Positions 1 through 8,054 of a stretch of 19,670 bases of DNA are shown here, piece after piece. Numbering within the stretch: the stretch's first letter is position 1; each line of letters opens with the position of its first letter. The notes under the pieces are model-generated. The model did no database searches, was not told where the DNA came from, and saw nothing but the letters and a program-made list of their open reading frames with translations. Origin of the DNA: Bacteroidales bacterium UBA2287 (GTDB lineage Bacteria; Bacteroidota; Bacteroidia; Bacteroidales; Tenuifilaceae). A program made the position numbers and the translations under genes. Location: NCBI GenBank assembly GCA_002345675.1, contig DDWL01000018.1, forward strand, positions 1 through 19,670, written 5' to 3'.

Positions 1-2171
1 CCTTTCCATTCTAAAAAAGTCTTTTTAACACTATGCTCCTGATCGGAAAGCGACAAATGTCCGATGCTTTTAACAAGTTCCTTTAACCTGCTGAGCAGGA
101 ATTTCTTGTAGCTTTCGCCACCAAACTGGTCGATATAGCCATCGGAAAAAATGTAAAGCGTATCGTTTGGCTCGAGCTGAAATGCCCACTGCTTAAAATC
201 GACCTTTACACCCTCGGGGGCTTTACCAATGGATGTTTTATTAAAGTTGAGTTGCATTACCTCGCCCTTTCGCCATAGCAGCATTTTAATATTTGCCGAC
301 GAATACACCAATTCGAGGTTTTGCCAATCGATAGCAATAAGCGCTATGTCCATGCCATCCTTGTTTTGCAACTGGGTATTGCTATGGCTAAGGGCTTTTT
401 TAACCGAATCATTAAGGTTTTGCAAAATTGCGGCTGGCTGCGTAATTCCGTTATCGTTTACAATGCTGTTAAGAAAATTAATTCCCATAACGCTCATAAG
501 CGCACCAGGCACTCCATGTCCGGTACAATCGGACAGCGCAAAAATTGTTTCACCGGGCATTGGCGAAAACCAGTAAAAGTCGCCGCTAACAATATCAAGC
601 GGTTGAAAGAAAATAAAATTTTCGCCAATAATATCGTCGAGTTCAGCCTTATTGGGCAGCAAAGCTGTTTGAATATGCTTGGCGTAAATAATGCTGTCGG
701 TTAGGGCAATATTTTTATGTGAAATTTCGTCGCGCTGCGAAACTGCTAAGCTTCGTTGATCCTCCAACTCGTCGCGCTGCGATTCTATTTCCTCCTTTTG
801 GGCTTCAATTTCGTCGCGCTGCGCCTCAATTTCCTCTTTTTGCTGAAGAATTTCAGCATTTTTAAGCACTAAAGCATTATTTGCCTTTTGTTTAATTCTA
901 TTTAATCGGAAAAGTAGAACTAAAAGGGATATAAAGAAAAGCGATGCGATTAGGTAAAGAATTAGCTGAGTATTTTTTCGCTTAATTATGTTATCCTTTA
1001 GCTCCAAATCCGTTCTTAGTAGCTCCATATCCTTTTCCTTACGCTCAATTTCGAAGGTAATACGAAGCGATTCTTGTATTTCGGAATTTTGTGTTGAATA
1101 AAATTCGGCATAAGCAAAATATCCACGAAGAATTGTATTATATGCTTTAAAGTACTGCCCTAATCCTGCGTATGCCATTGCCAAATGTTCGAGCACGTCG
1201 ACTTGCAACTGCTTTACGTCACCAATTTTTTCGGTTAACGCCAATGCCTCTTCTAAACTCTTTTTAGCTTCACCATAATTCGTTGTGCTATTATAGCTTT
1301 TGCTCAATTTAAGAAGGGCAATTGTAAGGTCGTAATCAGCTTTTTCTGCACGAAACATAGCAACAGCTTCGTTTATAGTTGAAATTGCCTTTGAATACTC
1401 TTTTAACTCGTAATAAATACCACCAATATTCCCTTTACACTGCGCTTCCCCAATTTTGTTGTTAAACTCGCGATGCAACACAATTGCTTGCTCGTAGTAC
1501 TCTATGCCTTTTAAGTAGTTTAATCGGTTCTTTTCAATTACACCTAAATTTTGCAATGTAATTGGAATGTAGCGGCGAATTTTTAGCTTTTCAAATATTT
1601 CTTTGGCCTTAAAGTAGTAAATTTCAGCATCATTATTTTTCGACATGGTTAAATTTAAGTTTCCTAGTCGTCCATAAAAAACACCTGTTTTCAGCGAATC
1701 TTTTACGGGATTTAGGTACATTAAGGCGTGCTTATAGGATTCGATTGCCCTCTCGTTTAAATCTAAGTAATTATACATAGCTCCCAAATTGCTATATGCT
1801 CCCGAAATAAGCGATGAGTCGGCAATGGAGTTAGCCAGTTCAGCCTGCTGCTTGAATACAAAAAGAGCTTCCGAAAAATTTTGCTTATCGCTATAAAAAA
1901 TTCCTTTGGCATTGAGCAAACTAAATAGAATTTTACTGAAGTTATTCTGTTTTGCCAGTTCAATTGCTTTATCGTAGTAAATAAAAGCGCTATCCGATTT
2001 CTCGTTATAATACTCGTCGGCAATTTTCGATAGGGCTATAATCGTTATCGAATCGTTACTGGCATTTGCCAATACAAACCGAAGGCTATCGACTGAAGTA
2101 TTTGCATAAATGCAATTAAAATGCAATGCAAATAGCAAGAAAATAAGGCTGACAACTTTAAAAAATTTCAT
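1..2171 (-). CDS. TPR / coiled-coil / SpoIIE-type PP2C phosphatase, 3' end cut by window edge
   Basis: Reading from ATG at 2171 on the minus strand, the frame stays open to base 1, giving about 723 residues without the C-terminus. A signal peptide (MKFFKVVSLIFLLFALHF) leads into about 350 residues of TPR-like helical repeats. One membrane segment follows at about 403-423, then a Glu/Arg-rich coiled coil at about 440-485 with repeated EIEAQ-type heptads. From about 495 there is a SpoIIE/PP2C domain with VSGDFYW (D531), DCTGHGVPGALMS (D548) and FSDGYID (D677), the expected metal-binding acidic residues. Known family: Bacteroidota TPR-SpoIIE proteins, thought to be membrane-bound Ser/Thr phosphatases that act on anti-sigma-antagonist-like partners through a periplasmic sensor. 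The substrate cannot be told here. A weak -7-like box (TATCTTTA) lies on the minus strand near 2194-2201. It is divergent from the HTH gene. Family call is secure; link to the other genes is unproven. Confidence 0.9.
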   Translation of the reverse strand, partial: MKFFKVVSLIFLLFALHFNCIYANTSVDSLRFVLANASNDSITIIALSKIADEYYNEKSDSAFIYYDKAIELAKQNNFSKILFSLLNAKGIFYSDKQNFSEALFVFKQQAELANSIADSSLISGAYSNLGAMYNYLDLNERAIESYKHALMYLNPVKDSLKTGVFYGRLGNLNLTMSKNNDAEIYYFKAKEIFEKLKIRRYIPITLQNLGVIEKNRLNYLKGIEYYEQAIVLHREFNNKIGEAQCKGNIGGIYYELKEYSKAISTINEAVAMFRAEKADYDLTIALLKLSKSYNSTTNYGEAKKSLEEALALTEKIGDVKQLQVDVLEHLAMAYAGLGQYFKAYNTILRGYFAYAEFYSTQNSEIQESLRITFEIERKEKDMELLRTDLELKDNIIKRKNTQLILYLIASLFFISLLVLLFRLNRIKQKANNALVLKNAEILQQKEEIEAQRDEIEAQKEEIESQRDELEDQRSLAVSQRDEISHKNIALTDSIIYAKHIQTALLPNKAELDDIIGENFIFFQPLDIVSGDFYWFSPMPGETIFALSDCTGHGVPGALMSVMGINFLNSIVNDNGITQPAAILQNLNDSVKKALSHSNTQLQNKDGMDIALIAIDWQNLELVYSSANIKMLLWRKGEVMQLNFNKTSIGKAPEGVKVDFKQWAFQLEPNDTLYIFSDGYIDQFGGESYKKFLLSRLKELVKSIGHLSLSDQEHSVKKTFLEWK

Positions 2172-2321
2172 ACAAGCACTAATGTTAAACTGCTAAAGAT
2201 AAAATAATAAGGAGAAACCAATTTTAAAAACTTTAATTAAATTTTTATAAATTTAATTAAGCCTGTAAAAACCTGAATTCCAAATACTATTATTTAGAAT
2301 AAATACATATAAGCACTTTTT

Positions 2322-2383
2322 TGAAAAATAGTTCGAAATAGCTTGTCACGAAATAGCATTTCGGACCATATGTAAGTAGAGGG
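2322..2383 (+). promoter_or_regulatory. 62-bp regulatory element, copy 1, with perfect 15-bp palindrome
   Basis: This stretch matches 16935-16996 at 56 of 62 positions without gaps. Its centre is CGAAATAGCATTTCG (2349-2363), a perfect inverted repeat with a 3-base spacer. The arm plus spacer (CGAAATAGC) also occurs directly at 2334-2342. The conserved blocks are TGAAAAATAGTT, AGCTTGTCACGAAAT, GCATTTC, GACCATAT and TAAGTAGAGGG. It ends 47 bases before the HTH gene. No vegetative TAnnTTTG box is seen here. Inference: an alternative-sigma (possibly ECF) promoter or operator shared with the GG-peptide operon. Confidence 0.7.
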
Positions 2384-2402
2384 ACTATTATGCCCTTTTA
2401 TT

Positions 2403-2415
2403 AAAAAAAAAAAAA
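2403..2415 (+). repeat. 13-base poly-A tract in the HTH gene leader
   Basis: Thirteen consecutive A residues lie between the 62-bp element and the ATG at 2431. Such tracts can vary in length by slippage and, in a leader, could alter translation. Nothing here shows that it does. Confidence 0.5.
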
Positions 2416-2430
2416 CCATAAAAAAGTGTT

Positions 2431-2793
<363 letters not shown>

Positions 2794-2865
2794 TTTGCAG
2801 GGCTTAGTTGATTTTATTAGGTTTTCTCCATCCTTTACCCAAAAACATGCTGTATAACATACTGC

Positions 2866-2904
2866 AAAAACCTTCGCGGCAGGGTGGTTGCCGCGAAGGT
2901 TTTT
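2866..2904. terminator. Perfect 15-bp hairpin, bidirectional terminator-like
   Basis: AAAAACCTTCGCGGC (2866-2880) pairs perfectly with GCCGCGAAGGTTTTT (2890-2904) around a 9-base loop. A GC-rich stem flanked by A and T runs fits an intrinsic terminator in both directions. It lies 72 bases after the HTH stop. A TATGTTTG box at 2904-2911 matches the Bacteroidota -7 consensus and could start transcription of the lipoprotein gene at 3003, but no good -33 box is seen. Confidence 0.7.
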
Positions 2905-3002
2905 ATGTTTGTACTGCCAAACCACATATAAGGCGCCAAGGTGGAGAGGTGGGCGGAACCGAAAAGCCCGCAATATTGGGAATGAGTAGGTTGAAATATA
3001 AA

Positions 3003-3479
3003 ATGAAAATGAAAAAATTATCATTAGTAGCAATTATGTTAATTGCATTAGTCAGCTGCGAAAAGGAACAACTTAATTCTGATTTATCATTGTCAATGGA
3101 TGAAAATTTAGTTGTAAATAACAATAAAGCAGCAAAAATGCGTATTTTTTATGATCACGGGGGTAATAATTACGGTTGCACTGGGTCAGGTGGAAGTTGT
3201 GCAGACGACGTTATTGTTAAACCAGCCCCAAAAGGAGAAGGATTTGAAAGTCTGTTTGATGCTATATACAAAAACGACACAGATAAAGTTATAAGCCTTT
3301 TTCAAAAACATGGTGATTATTTTATTGAGTACATCGACCAAGAAATAATTAACCTAGTTGTTAAAGGAGAATTAAAGGCAAGTTTAAGAGGAAATGAATC
3401 GGATAACACAAAGTACATTATATTTACATCTTCGGTTTATGGTAAAGTGGTAGCAGTATACCCTCTTTCACTGAAATAA
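3003..3479 (+). CDS. Small orphan lipoprotein
   Basis: 158 residues from ATG 3003 (a second in-frame ATG is at 3009). The frame is open further upstream, but that part crosses the hairpin and lacks coding character, and ATG 3003 places a clean lipoprotein signal at the N-terminus (MKMKKLSLVAIMLIALVSC, lipobox LVSC, Cys19). The mature protein has a polar stretch, then a Gly-rich segment with two cysteines (Cys59 and Cys66, GCTGSGGSC), then a mixed alpha/beta-looking domain of about 90 residues. I recognise no family. Expected location is lipid-anchored in the envelope. It opens an AT-rich group of lipoproteins and has its own terminator, so it is probably monocistronic. Confidence 0.75.
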   Translation: MKMKKLSLVAIMLIALVSCEKEQLNSDLSLSMDENLVVNNNKAAKMRIFYDHGGNNYGCTGSGGSCADDVIVKPAPKGEGFESLFDAIYKNDTDKVISLFQKHGDYFIEYIDQEIINLVVKGELKASLRGNESDNTKYIIFTSSVYGKVVAVYPLSLK

Positions 3480-3485
3480 ATTTAT

Positions 3486-3518
3486 AAAGGGATATGGGTA
3501 AACACTCATATCCCTTTT
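3486..3518 (+). terminator. Intrinsic terminator after the orphan lipoprotein
   Basis: AAAGGGATATG (3486-3496) pairs perfectly with CATATCCCTTT (3507-3517). The stem can extend by three more pairs, one of them G-T, to a 4-base loop. It starts 6 bases after the stop at 3479 and ends in a short T run. Confidence 0.75.
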
Positions 3519-3542
3519 ATGAAATTAAAAAATTAAAAAAAC

Positions 3543-4736
3543 ATGAAACTCAAGGGAGCATTAATAATAATGTTAATAATTAGTTTATGTTATTGTAAAC
3601 ATCAAGACGAAATTGAGTTAAAACGTGAGGTAACTTTCCAAATTGGGTTTCAATCTTCTGCAAAATATACAGGAGTATACTACGATAAAACATTAAAAAA
3701 AGAGATAATATACTTTGCTGAACCAGTAACCCGCAAATGTTTAAAAACATTCGACTTATTTGGTAATATTATTGATAGCATTTTATTAGTCAATGCATTA
3801 GATTACCTTGGAGAAATTGAAGGCATATCGGTCATTTCAAAGGATACAATTATTGTTAATTCGCTATATACTAATAAATACGCAATAATAAATAGCCAAG
3901 GAAAATGTTGGCATACTGTTGATTTGAATAATGCTATGCAAAACATTAACAATAATATATATGAACTTTATACATCGGTAATGCCTAGCAGTATTAAATT
4001 TCAAGATTTTTTGATTTTTAATTGTTCATGGAGATACAACTCGATTGATAGACTTAATAATAATGAGCCTGCAAACGATTTAGACTACTTAAAATATTTT
4101 TATAAAAACACGCTTCACTCACCTTATTTTATTAAGGTGAACGACTACATTTCACAAACACCAAATGTTGAATTTGGTTTATTCTCGTTTTATAATCAAA
4201 TTTCAGAATTCCCTAAAGTTTTTGTTGAACCACCATTTTTTAAAATATTAAATGATAAAATTTTTGTTTTTTCAACATATTCCGATTTTTTATTCGTTGT
4301 TAATCCTTATGATTTGGAGATTTTAGAAAAAATAAAAATCACATCTCGCTATACCGATATTGGCATAAAAGCTCCGAGCATAAGTATGGAAACGATACCT
4401 TACTTGGAGAAAATAATTAATGACGAAGCAAGAACCAAGGGCTACATTAATCGAATTTATTATAATACGATTGATAAAGAGTATATAGTTGAAGTGGTGC
4501 ATGAACTAAAAAAAGATGATGTCTCTAAAGCTAATATTGTTTTTCGACCTTTCTCAATTATTGTGTTTAATGAATCATTTACTAAATATAATGAGTTTAA
4601 TTTCCCTAAGGATAAGTATAACGGAGGTTTTTCCGCATTAACTCAAGAGGGGTTAATGATAGCCAAGAAACCAAATTTAAAAATACAATCAAATGATCAT
4701 GAAAAGACTTTCTCGATTTTTACTTTTAAAAAGTAA
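3543..4736 (+). CDS. Predicted lipoprotein, beta-propeller-like (DUF4221/BF3164-like, tentative)
   Basis: 397 residues. The N-terminus is a lipoprotein-type signal (MKLKGALIIMLIISLCYC; Cys18 or Cys16, with a non-ideal lipobox). The rest is beta-rich with recurring short strand-like units of the kind IYFAEPVTRKCLKTFDLFGN and VNPYDLEILEKIKITSR, resembling lipoproteins of about 380 residues in Bacteroidota annotated DUF4221 or six-bladed propeller (assigned by resemblance only). Such propeller lipoproteins often sit beside peptide exporters and TlpA-like proteins in Bacteroides (recalled). The following thioredoxin-like gene starts inside this one (overlap 4693-4736), so the two are probably co-translated. 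Codons are very AT-rich compared with the exporter at 8766. No catalytic motif seen. Confidence 0.7.
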   Translation: MKLKGALIIMLIISLCYCKHQDEIELKREVTFQIGFQSSAKYTGVYYDKTLKKEIIYFAEPVTRKCLKTFDLFGNIIDSILLVNALDYLGEIEGISVISKDTIIVNSLYTNKYAIINSQGKCWHTVDLNNAMQNINNNIYELYTSVMPSSIKFQDFLIFNCSWRYNSIDRLNNNEPANDLDYLKYFYKNTLHSPYFIKVNDYISQTPNVEFGLFSFYNQISEFPKVFVEPPFFKILNDKIFVFSTYSDFLFVVNPYDLEILEKIKITSRYTDIGIKAPSISMETIPYLEKIINDEARTKGYINRIYYNTIDKEYIVEVVHELKKDDVSKANIVFRPFSIIVFNESFTKYNEFNFPKDKYNGGFSALTQEGLMIAKKPNLKIQSNDHEKTFSIFTFKK

Positions 4737-5172
4737 CTTTTTAATAACTATCGTTTTATTTACATTTTGTTCTCCTCAACAAACAAAAAAAACCAATGAT
4801 TATAAGTTAATTTTAAATTATTTAAAGGAATATCATAATGTACAATCGCTAAATAATTTTAAACGAATATTTGTGTTAACTGAAAATGGTTGCTCTTCAT
4901 GCAATAAAAAGTTCTCTAAATTAATGTTAGATCAGATTTGCGATAGTTCATCATTATTTTTAATATTCACCTCAGGCACGAGGGTCGATATATCGAAATT
5001 TATTGAAAAAAAGAATAACATTTACTTTAACTCCAACCTCAGTACATTTAACAATAACCTATTCGATTCAACATCGATTATTTACTTAAAGAACAATTCA
5101 ATTGACACCATTATAACTATTGAAGCAAGTCAAATAGATTATCAGATAAATCTGATTGAAAATTGGAATTAA
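4693..5172 (+). CDS. Thioredoxin-like lipoprotein with CxxC
   Basis: 159 residues from ATG 4693, or 157 from ATG 4699, which gives the more usual MKRLSRF start. The N-terminus is hydrophobic and ends in a lipoprotein-like cysteine (FLITIVLFTFC, Cys26). A strand then leads to NGCSSCNKKF, with Cys67 and Cys70 in a CxxC motif at the position expected after the first beta strand of a thioredoxin fold. The fold is only weakly supported: no clear cis-Pro motif was found, so a redox role is inferred. The start overlaps the previous gene by 44 bases. It may service disulfides in the neighbouring lipoproteins or exported peptides, although the GG-peptide cores here contain no cysteine. Confidence 0.7.
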   Translation: MIMKRLSRFLLLKSNFLITIVLFTFCSPQQTKKTNDYKLILNYLKEYHNVQSLNNFKRIFVLTENGCSSCNKKFSKLMLDQICDSSSLFLIFTSGTRVDISKFIEKKNNIYFNSNLSTFNNNLFDSTSIIYLKNNSIDTIITIEASQIDYQINLIENWN

Positions 5173-5204
5173 AAAGCGTCATTAATGAATTAACCCAAAA
5201 TCAA

Positions 5205-5295
5205 TTCGCCATAGCTCGGCGAAGCCTCCAGACTTCTTCATTGCTAAACAGCGGTTTGCCTTCGGCGAGTTCGCCAAAGTGCGGCTCAGTTCTGA
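5205..5295. repeat. Degraded palindromic repeat region (copy related to 5427-5476)
   Basis: CTCGGCGAAG...AGACTTC at about 5215-5236 resembles the second hairpin at 5452-5476, with mismatches. Further on, GGCGAGTTCGCC is a short inverted repeat near 5264-5275. The stretch is richer in GC than its surroundings and has no coding frame. It looks like a decayed copy of a small palindromic dispersed repeat. Confidence 0.4.
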
Positions 5296-5312
5296 CTGCA
5301 CAAAATACCACT

Positions 5313-5344
5313 TTTTAAAACTGTACTAAAAAGGCTTAACTTTG
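5313..5344 (+). promoter_or_regulatory. Vegetative-type Bacteroidota promoter
   Basis: TAACTTTG at 5337-5344 matches the -7 consensus TAnnTTTG exactly. A T-rich stretch at 5312-5316 sits where the -33 TTTG box would be, though not exact. The expected transcript start is near 5350, just before the ATG at 5364. It probably drives the pseudo-rSAM remnant and the receptor gene. Confidence 0.5.
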
Positions 5345-5363
5345 TTTGATTGCAATAAATTTG

Positions 5364-5684
5364 ATGGACGATTTTAAATATTTTTTATTGACTTGCCGTG
5401 GAAAACGTATCGGTAATTGTTTTTATGCGGTCAGGAGACCGCAATTTAAGTTCGACGAAGTCGCAGACTTCGCCGAGCGGAGGAATTTATTCTCCGACAA
5501 TCTCGAATCTATAATTTCAAATTGTTTATATAGTGCGAATTCAACGTGGTTTGACACCAGAAATAATTTGCTACCATGCAAGCACTGTGAATTCAACCTT
5601 CTTTGCCCTCCCATTTCAAATTACGAAAGAATATTACAAAAAAATGACATGTATTGGAAGGCTTTAAATAATAAAGCACTATGA
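5364..5684 (+). pseudogene. C-terminal remnant of a pseudo-radical-SAM (SPASM-like) protein, with a repeat inserted in frame
   Basis: An open frame of about 106 residues that reads as the last part of a larger protein. LLTCRGKRIGN resembles the strand where SPASM-type maturases carry 'DGKVYAN', and LPCKHCEFNLLCPPISNYE is the cysteine-rich ending I recall from pseudo-rSAM proteins of the GG-Bacteroidales RiPP system (TIGR04150-like). The full-length family is several hundred residues long, so the N-terminal two thirds or more are missing. Bases 5427-5476 are a palindromic repeat read through in frame, adding a foreign-looking stretch (RRPQFKFDEVADFAERRN). The stop overlaps the receptor start as ATGA (5681-5684), so translation into the next gene may still be coupled. 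A promoter sits directly upstream. It could be a retained small protein, but a broken gene is more likely. Confidence 0.7.
5427..5476. repeat. Palindromic repeat with two hairpins inside the pseudo-rSAM remnant
   Basis: GCGGTCAGGAGACCGC (5427-5442) is a perfect 6-bp stem with a 4-base loop. TCGACGAAGTC (5452-5462) and GACTTCGCCGA (5466-5476) form an 11-bp stem with one mismatch and a GCA loop. It is GC-richer than its surroundings. Paired hairpins of this type are typical of small dispersed (REP/MITE-like) elements. Confidence 0.65.
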
Positions 5685-7978
5685 AAAAATTTATAAGTTT
5701 TCAATTGTGCCTCTTCATTTTAATGACCCTAAAGGTTGTTGCCCAAAATCCAAAGGTTATTACGGGTAGAGTTGTTGACGCTGATGGTTGGGGCATTGAA
5801 TATGCTAACGTTGCAGCTTTTGCTTCGGATTCAGCACTAACGTTGGGTACAGTAACCGATAATAATGGTAATTACACTTTAAATGGTATTGCTGAAGATA
5901 GTGTTAGAATAAACATTTCGCATATTTCGTACTATCCAGTGCATTTTAAGCAAATCATTACTGAGTCGTTAACAAAAGTTTCTTCGGTAACTCTTAAAAA
6001 GCGAGAAGTAGAATTGCCTGAAACTGTTATTTATGGGAATAAAAAGACACATCAAAGCAACTCTAGATACGACACGTATAACGTAACTCAGGATGCTTTA
6101 AGTAAAATAAATACAACAACCGAGTTGTTTAATCTTGTTCCATCGGTTTATGCAGACCCTCTCAATAACATTGAAGTTGATGGAAAGTCGAATGTTCTAA
6201 TCCTGCTTAACGGCAGATTGTTCAGCGAAGGCAATCCACTAAAACTATTAACACCTAATCAGATAGACAGAATCGAAGTACTTAAAACTCCTCCAACTAA
6301 ATACTCTGGAGAGGGATATAGTAGCGTAATAAATATTGTTTTAAAGAGAGAACTGAAGCAAGGTTACAATGGCAATTTATTTATTAATGCACCCAACAAG
6401 GTTGTAAATAGCGATTATATTAACTTAAACTATAACATTGAGAAGTTCAGACTATATACTGGGTATAATTTCTACAGGCAAAGCTATGAATACACATCGA
6501 CAACGGTATTTAACAGTAGCCTTCAAGCCAACAATAGTATTGGCTTTGCTAATGAAAACCATCAGATTAGAAACACACACAATATTACTTTGGGAGCTGA
6601 TATATTTGCAAATTCAGCAAGTACTTTTAATATCTCTGGAAAGTACACAATAAAGGATAATAGGTATAATGGGATTGTTAACAATTCCCTTTCGCCATTT
6701 ACAGACACCATAAGTGAAAAGGTTACTAGTGGCGACTTTTTCAAAGAGTTGAATATCAATTCTTACTATCAATATTTATTTAAAAATTCTGGAGGCAAAA
6801 TTCAGTTTGAATATGGGTTTCAAACATTGGATGCTATAAGTCAACAAGATAATCTCTTCTTACTTTCAAACACCTTGCTGTCAACAAGTACAGATTATCG
6901 GAATAATTCTCATAAGGCAACCATAGATTACCAAACTGCACTTTTTAAAAACTTCGACTTGACCACCGGAGTTAGATTCATTAAAAGAGAATTTGATAAC
7001 AAACAGCGAATTGAAACATTAAAAAATGTCGAGATGTGGGACTCCCGAGGCTCTTTATTCGTTGACTTATCAGGTAAGATTAAAAAAGTTGACTGGTGGA
7101 CAGGTGTTTCATTAATACAATATGATCGAGAAGTGAACTTAACACCTTACTCAAACTTACGTGTTATCCCTAATTTTGGTGTAGGTTACAAACTAAATAG
7201 TAAAACTACATTTACCTTCTCGTACTCCCAAAATCATAGCAGCCCAAACTATTGGCAACTCGACCCCTATACTTACCGTGTTGACTCGACAAGTGTAAGG
7301 ATGGGCAACCCTCTATTAGACGTTTCGGTTACTAACTTCTACGATATATCGTACTCCTTTTTACCAGGAAAGCAGTTTTTAAAATTTAGTTTATACTACG
7401 AAACATCAAAAAACTCAATTGTCCAAAGCATATTGTATCACAATAGTTTAATGGTTGATACATACACAAATAGTGGGGAAAAAGAGCAGTTAGGCTTCAG
7501 GTTTGTAGCAAACTTAAAAATTACAGATTGGTGGCAATTAAGAGGAAATATTGATATTTATAACCAAACTATATATAATCAGTATAGGGTTGACAAATTA
7601 TTGTCTTCTAATTTAACAATTTACTCCTTTTTAAACTTTAAATACGATTTCTCTTTTCAGCAACAATTAAACTTTAAGGGAAAATACCTTTTGCCGTACG
7701 GTTCGTATAGTCCTCCTACTTATTTTGCTCTTTACTTAAATAAGAAAATACTTAAAAAGAAGGGGACGCTCAGTTTAACCTTTGTTCAGCCCTTTTTGTA
7801 CTATAAAATCCAACAACAAACAAACCATTTAGAATATAATTATTCTAACACTCTGTCAATTAAATTATTTACAATAAATATGGGTTTTTCATATATTTTT
7901 GAGTCTAATAAAAACCTAAATAGAAAGGCAAGAAATAGCATTAATTGGATTGAGAATGTAAAAAATGCTAACTTTTAA
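5681..7978 (+). CDS. Outer-membrane beta-barrel receptor (TonB-dependent-receptor-like, PF14905 type)
   Basis: 765 residues. Signal peptide MKKFISFQLCLFILMTLKVVAQ. Residues about 24-110 are a carboxypeptidase-regulatory-like beta domain (ITGRVVDADGWGIEYANV, TDNNGNYTL). A plug-like domain follows at about 130-225, with ILLNGR and IDRIEVLKTPPTKYSGEGYSSVINIVLKR. The rest is a long series of amphipathic strands ending in Phe, as expected of an outer-membrane barrel. This matches the 'outer membrane protein beta-barrel family' receptors of Bacteroidota. The start overlaps the stop of the pseudo-rSAM remnant (ATGA). In Bacteroidota, receptors of this type are often found with C39 peptide exporters. 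A role in moving or sensing the exported peptide is possible but inferred; a nutrient receptor is the alternative. Confidence 0.88.
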   Translation: MKKFISFQLCLFILMTLKVVAQNPKVITGRVVDADGWGIEYANVAAFASDSALTLGTVTDNNGNYTLNGIAEDSVRINISHISYYPVHFKQIITESLTKVSSVTLKKREVELPETVIYGNKKTHQSNSRYDTYNVTQDALSKINTTTELFNLVPSVYADPLNNIEVDGKSNVLILLNGRLFSEGNPLKLLTPNQIDRIEVLKTPPTKYSGEGYSSVINIVLKRELKQGYNGNLFINAPNKVVNSDYINLNYNIEKFRLYTGYNFYRQSYEYTSTTVFNSSLQANNSIGFANENHQIRNTHNITLGADIFANSASTFNISGKYTIKDNRYNGIVNNSLSPFTDTISEKVTSGDFFKELNINSYYQYLFKNSGGKIQFEYGFQTLDAISQQDNLFLLSNTLLSTSTDYRNNSHKATIDYQTALFKNFDLTTGVRFIKREFDNKQRIETLKNVEMWDSRGSLFVDLSGKIKKVDWWTGVSLIQYDREVNLTPYSNLRVIPNFGVGYKLNSKTTFTFSYSQNHSSPNYWQLDPYTYRVDSTSVRMGNPLLDVSVTNFYDISYSFLPGKQFLKFSLYYETSKNSIVQSILYHNSLMVDTYTNSGEKEQLGFRFVANLKITDWWQLRGNIDIYNQTIYNQYRVDKLLSSNLTIYSFLNFKYDFSFQQQLNFKGKYLLPYGSYSPPTYFALYLNKKILKKKGTLSLTFVQPFLYYKIQQQTNHLEYNYSNTLSIKLFTINMGFSYIFESNKNLNRKARNSINWIENVKNANF

Positions 7979-8054
7979 TAATGAATAGAACCATTAAGTG
8001 GTTGTTTTTAAGACTATAAACATGCTGGTTTATTTAGGGTTAATACACTTCTCA

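Noticed and set aside
229..704. Two overlapping plus-strand frames of 115 and 127 codons
   Set aside because: They lie opposite the SpoIIE domain, which has clear motifs on the minus strand; their translations show no domain.
2808..3002. N-terminal extension of the orphan lipoprotein frame
   Set aside because: It crosses the perfect hairpin at 2866-2904 and would place the lipoprotein signal 65 residues inside the protein.
7998..8054. Longer GTG start for the TlpA-like protein
   Set aside because: It would bury the signal peptide; ATG 8055 gives a normal exported thioredoxin.
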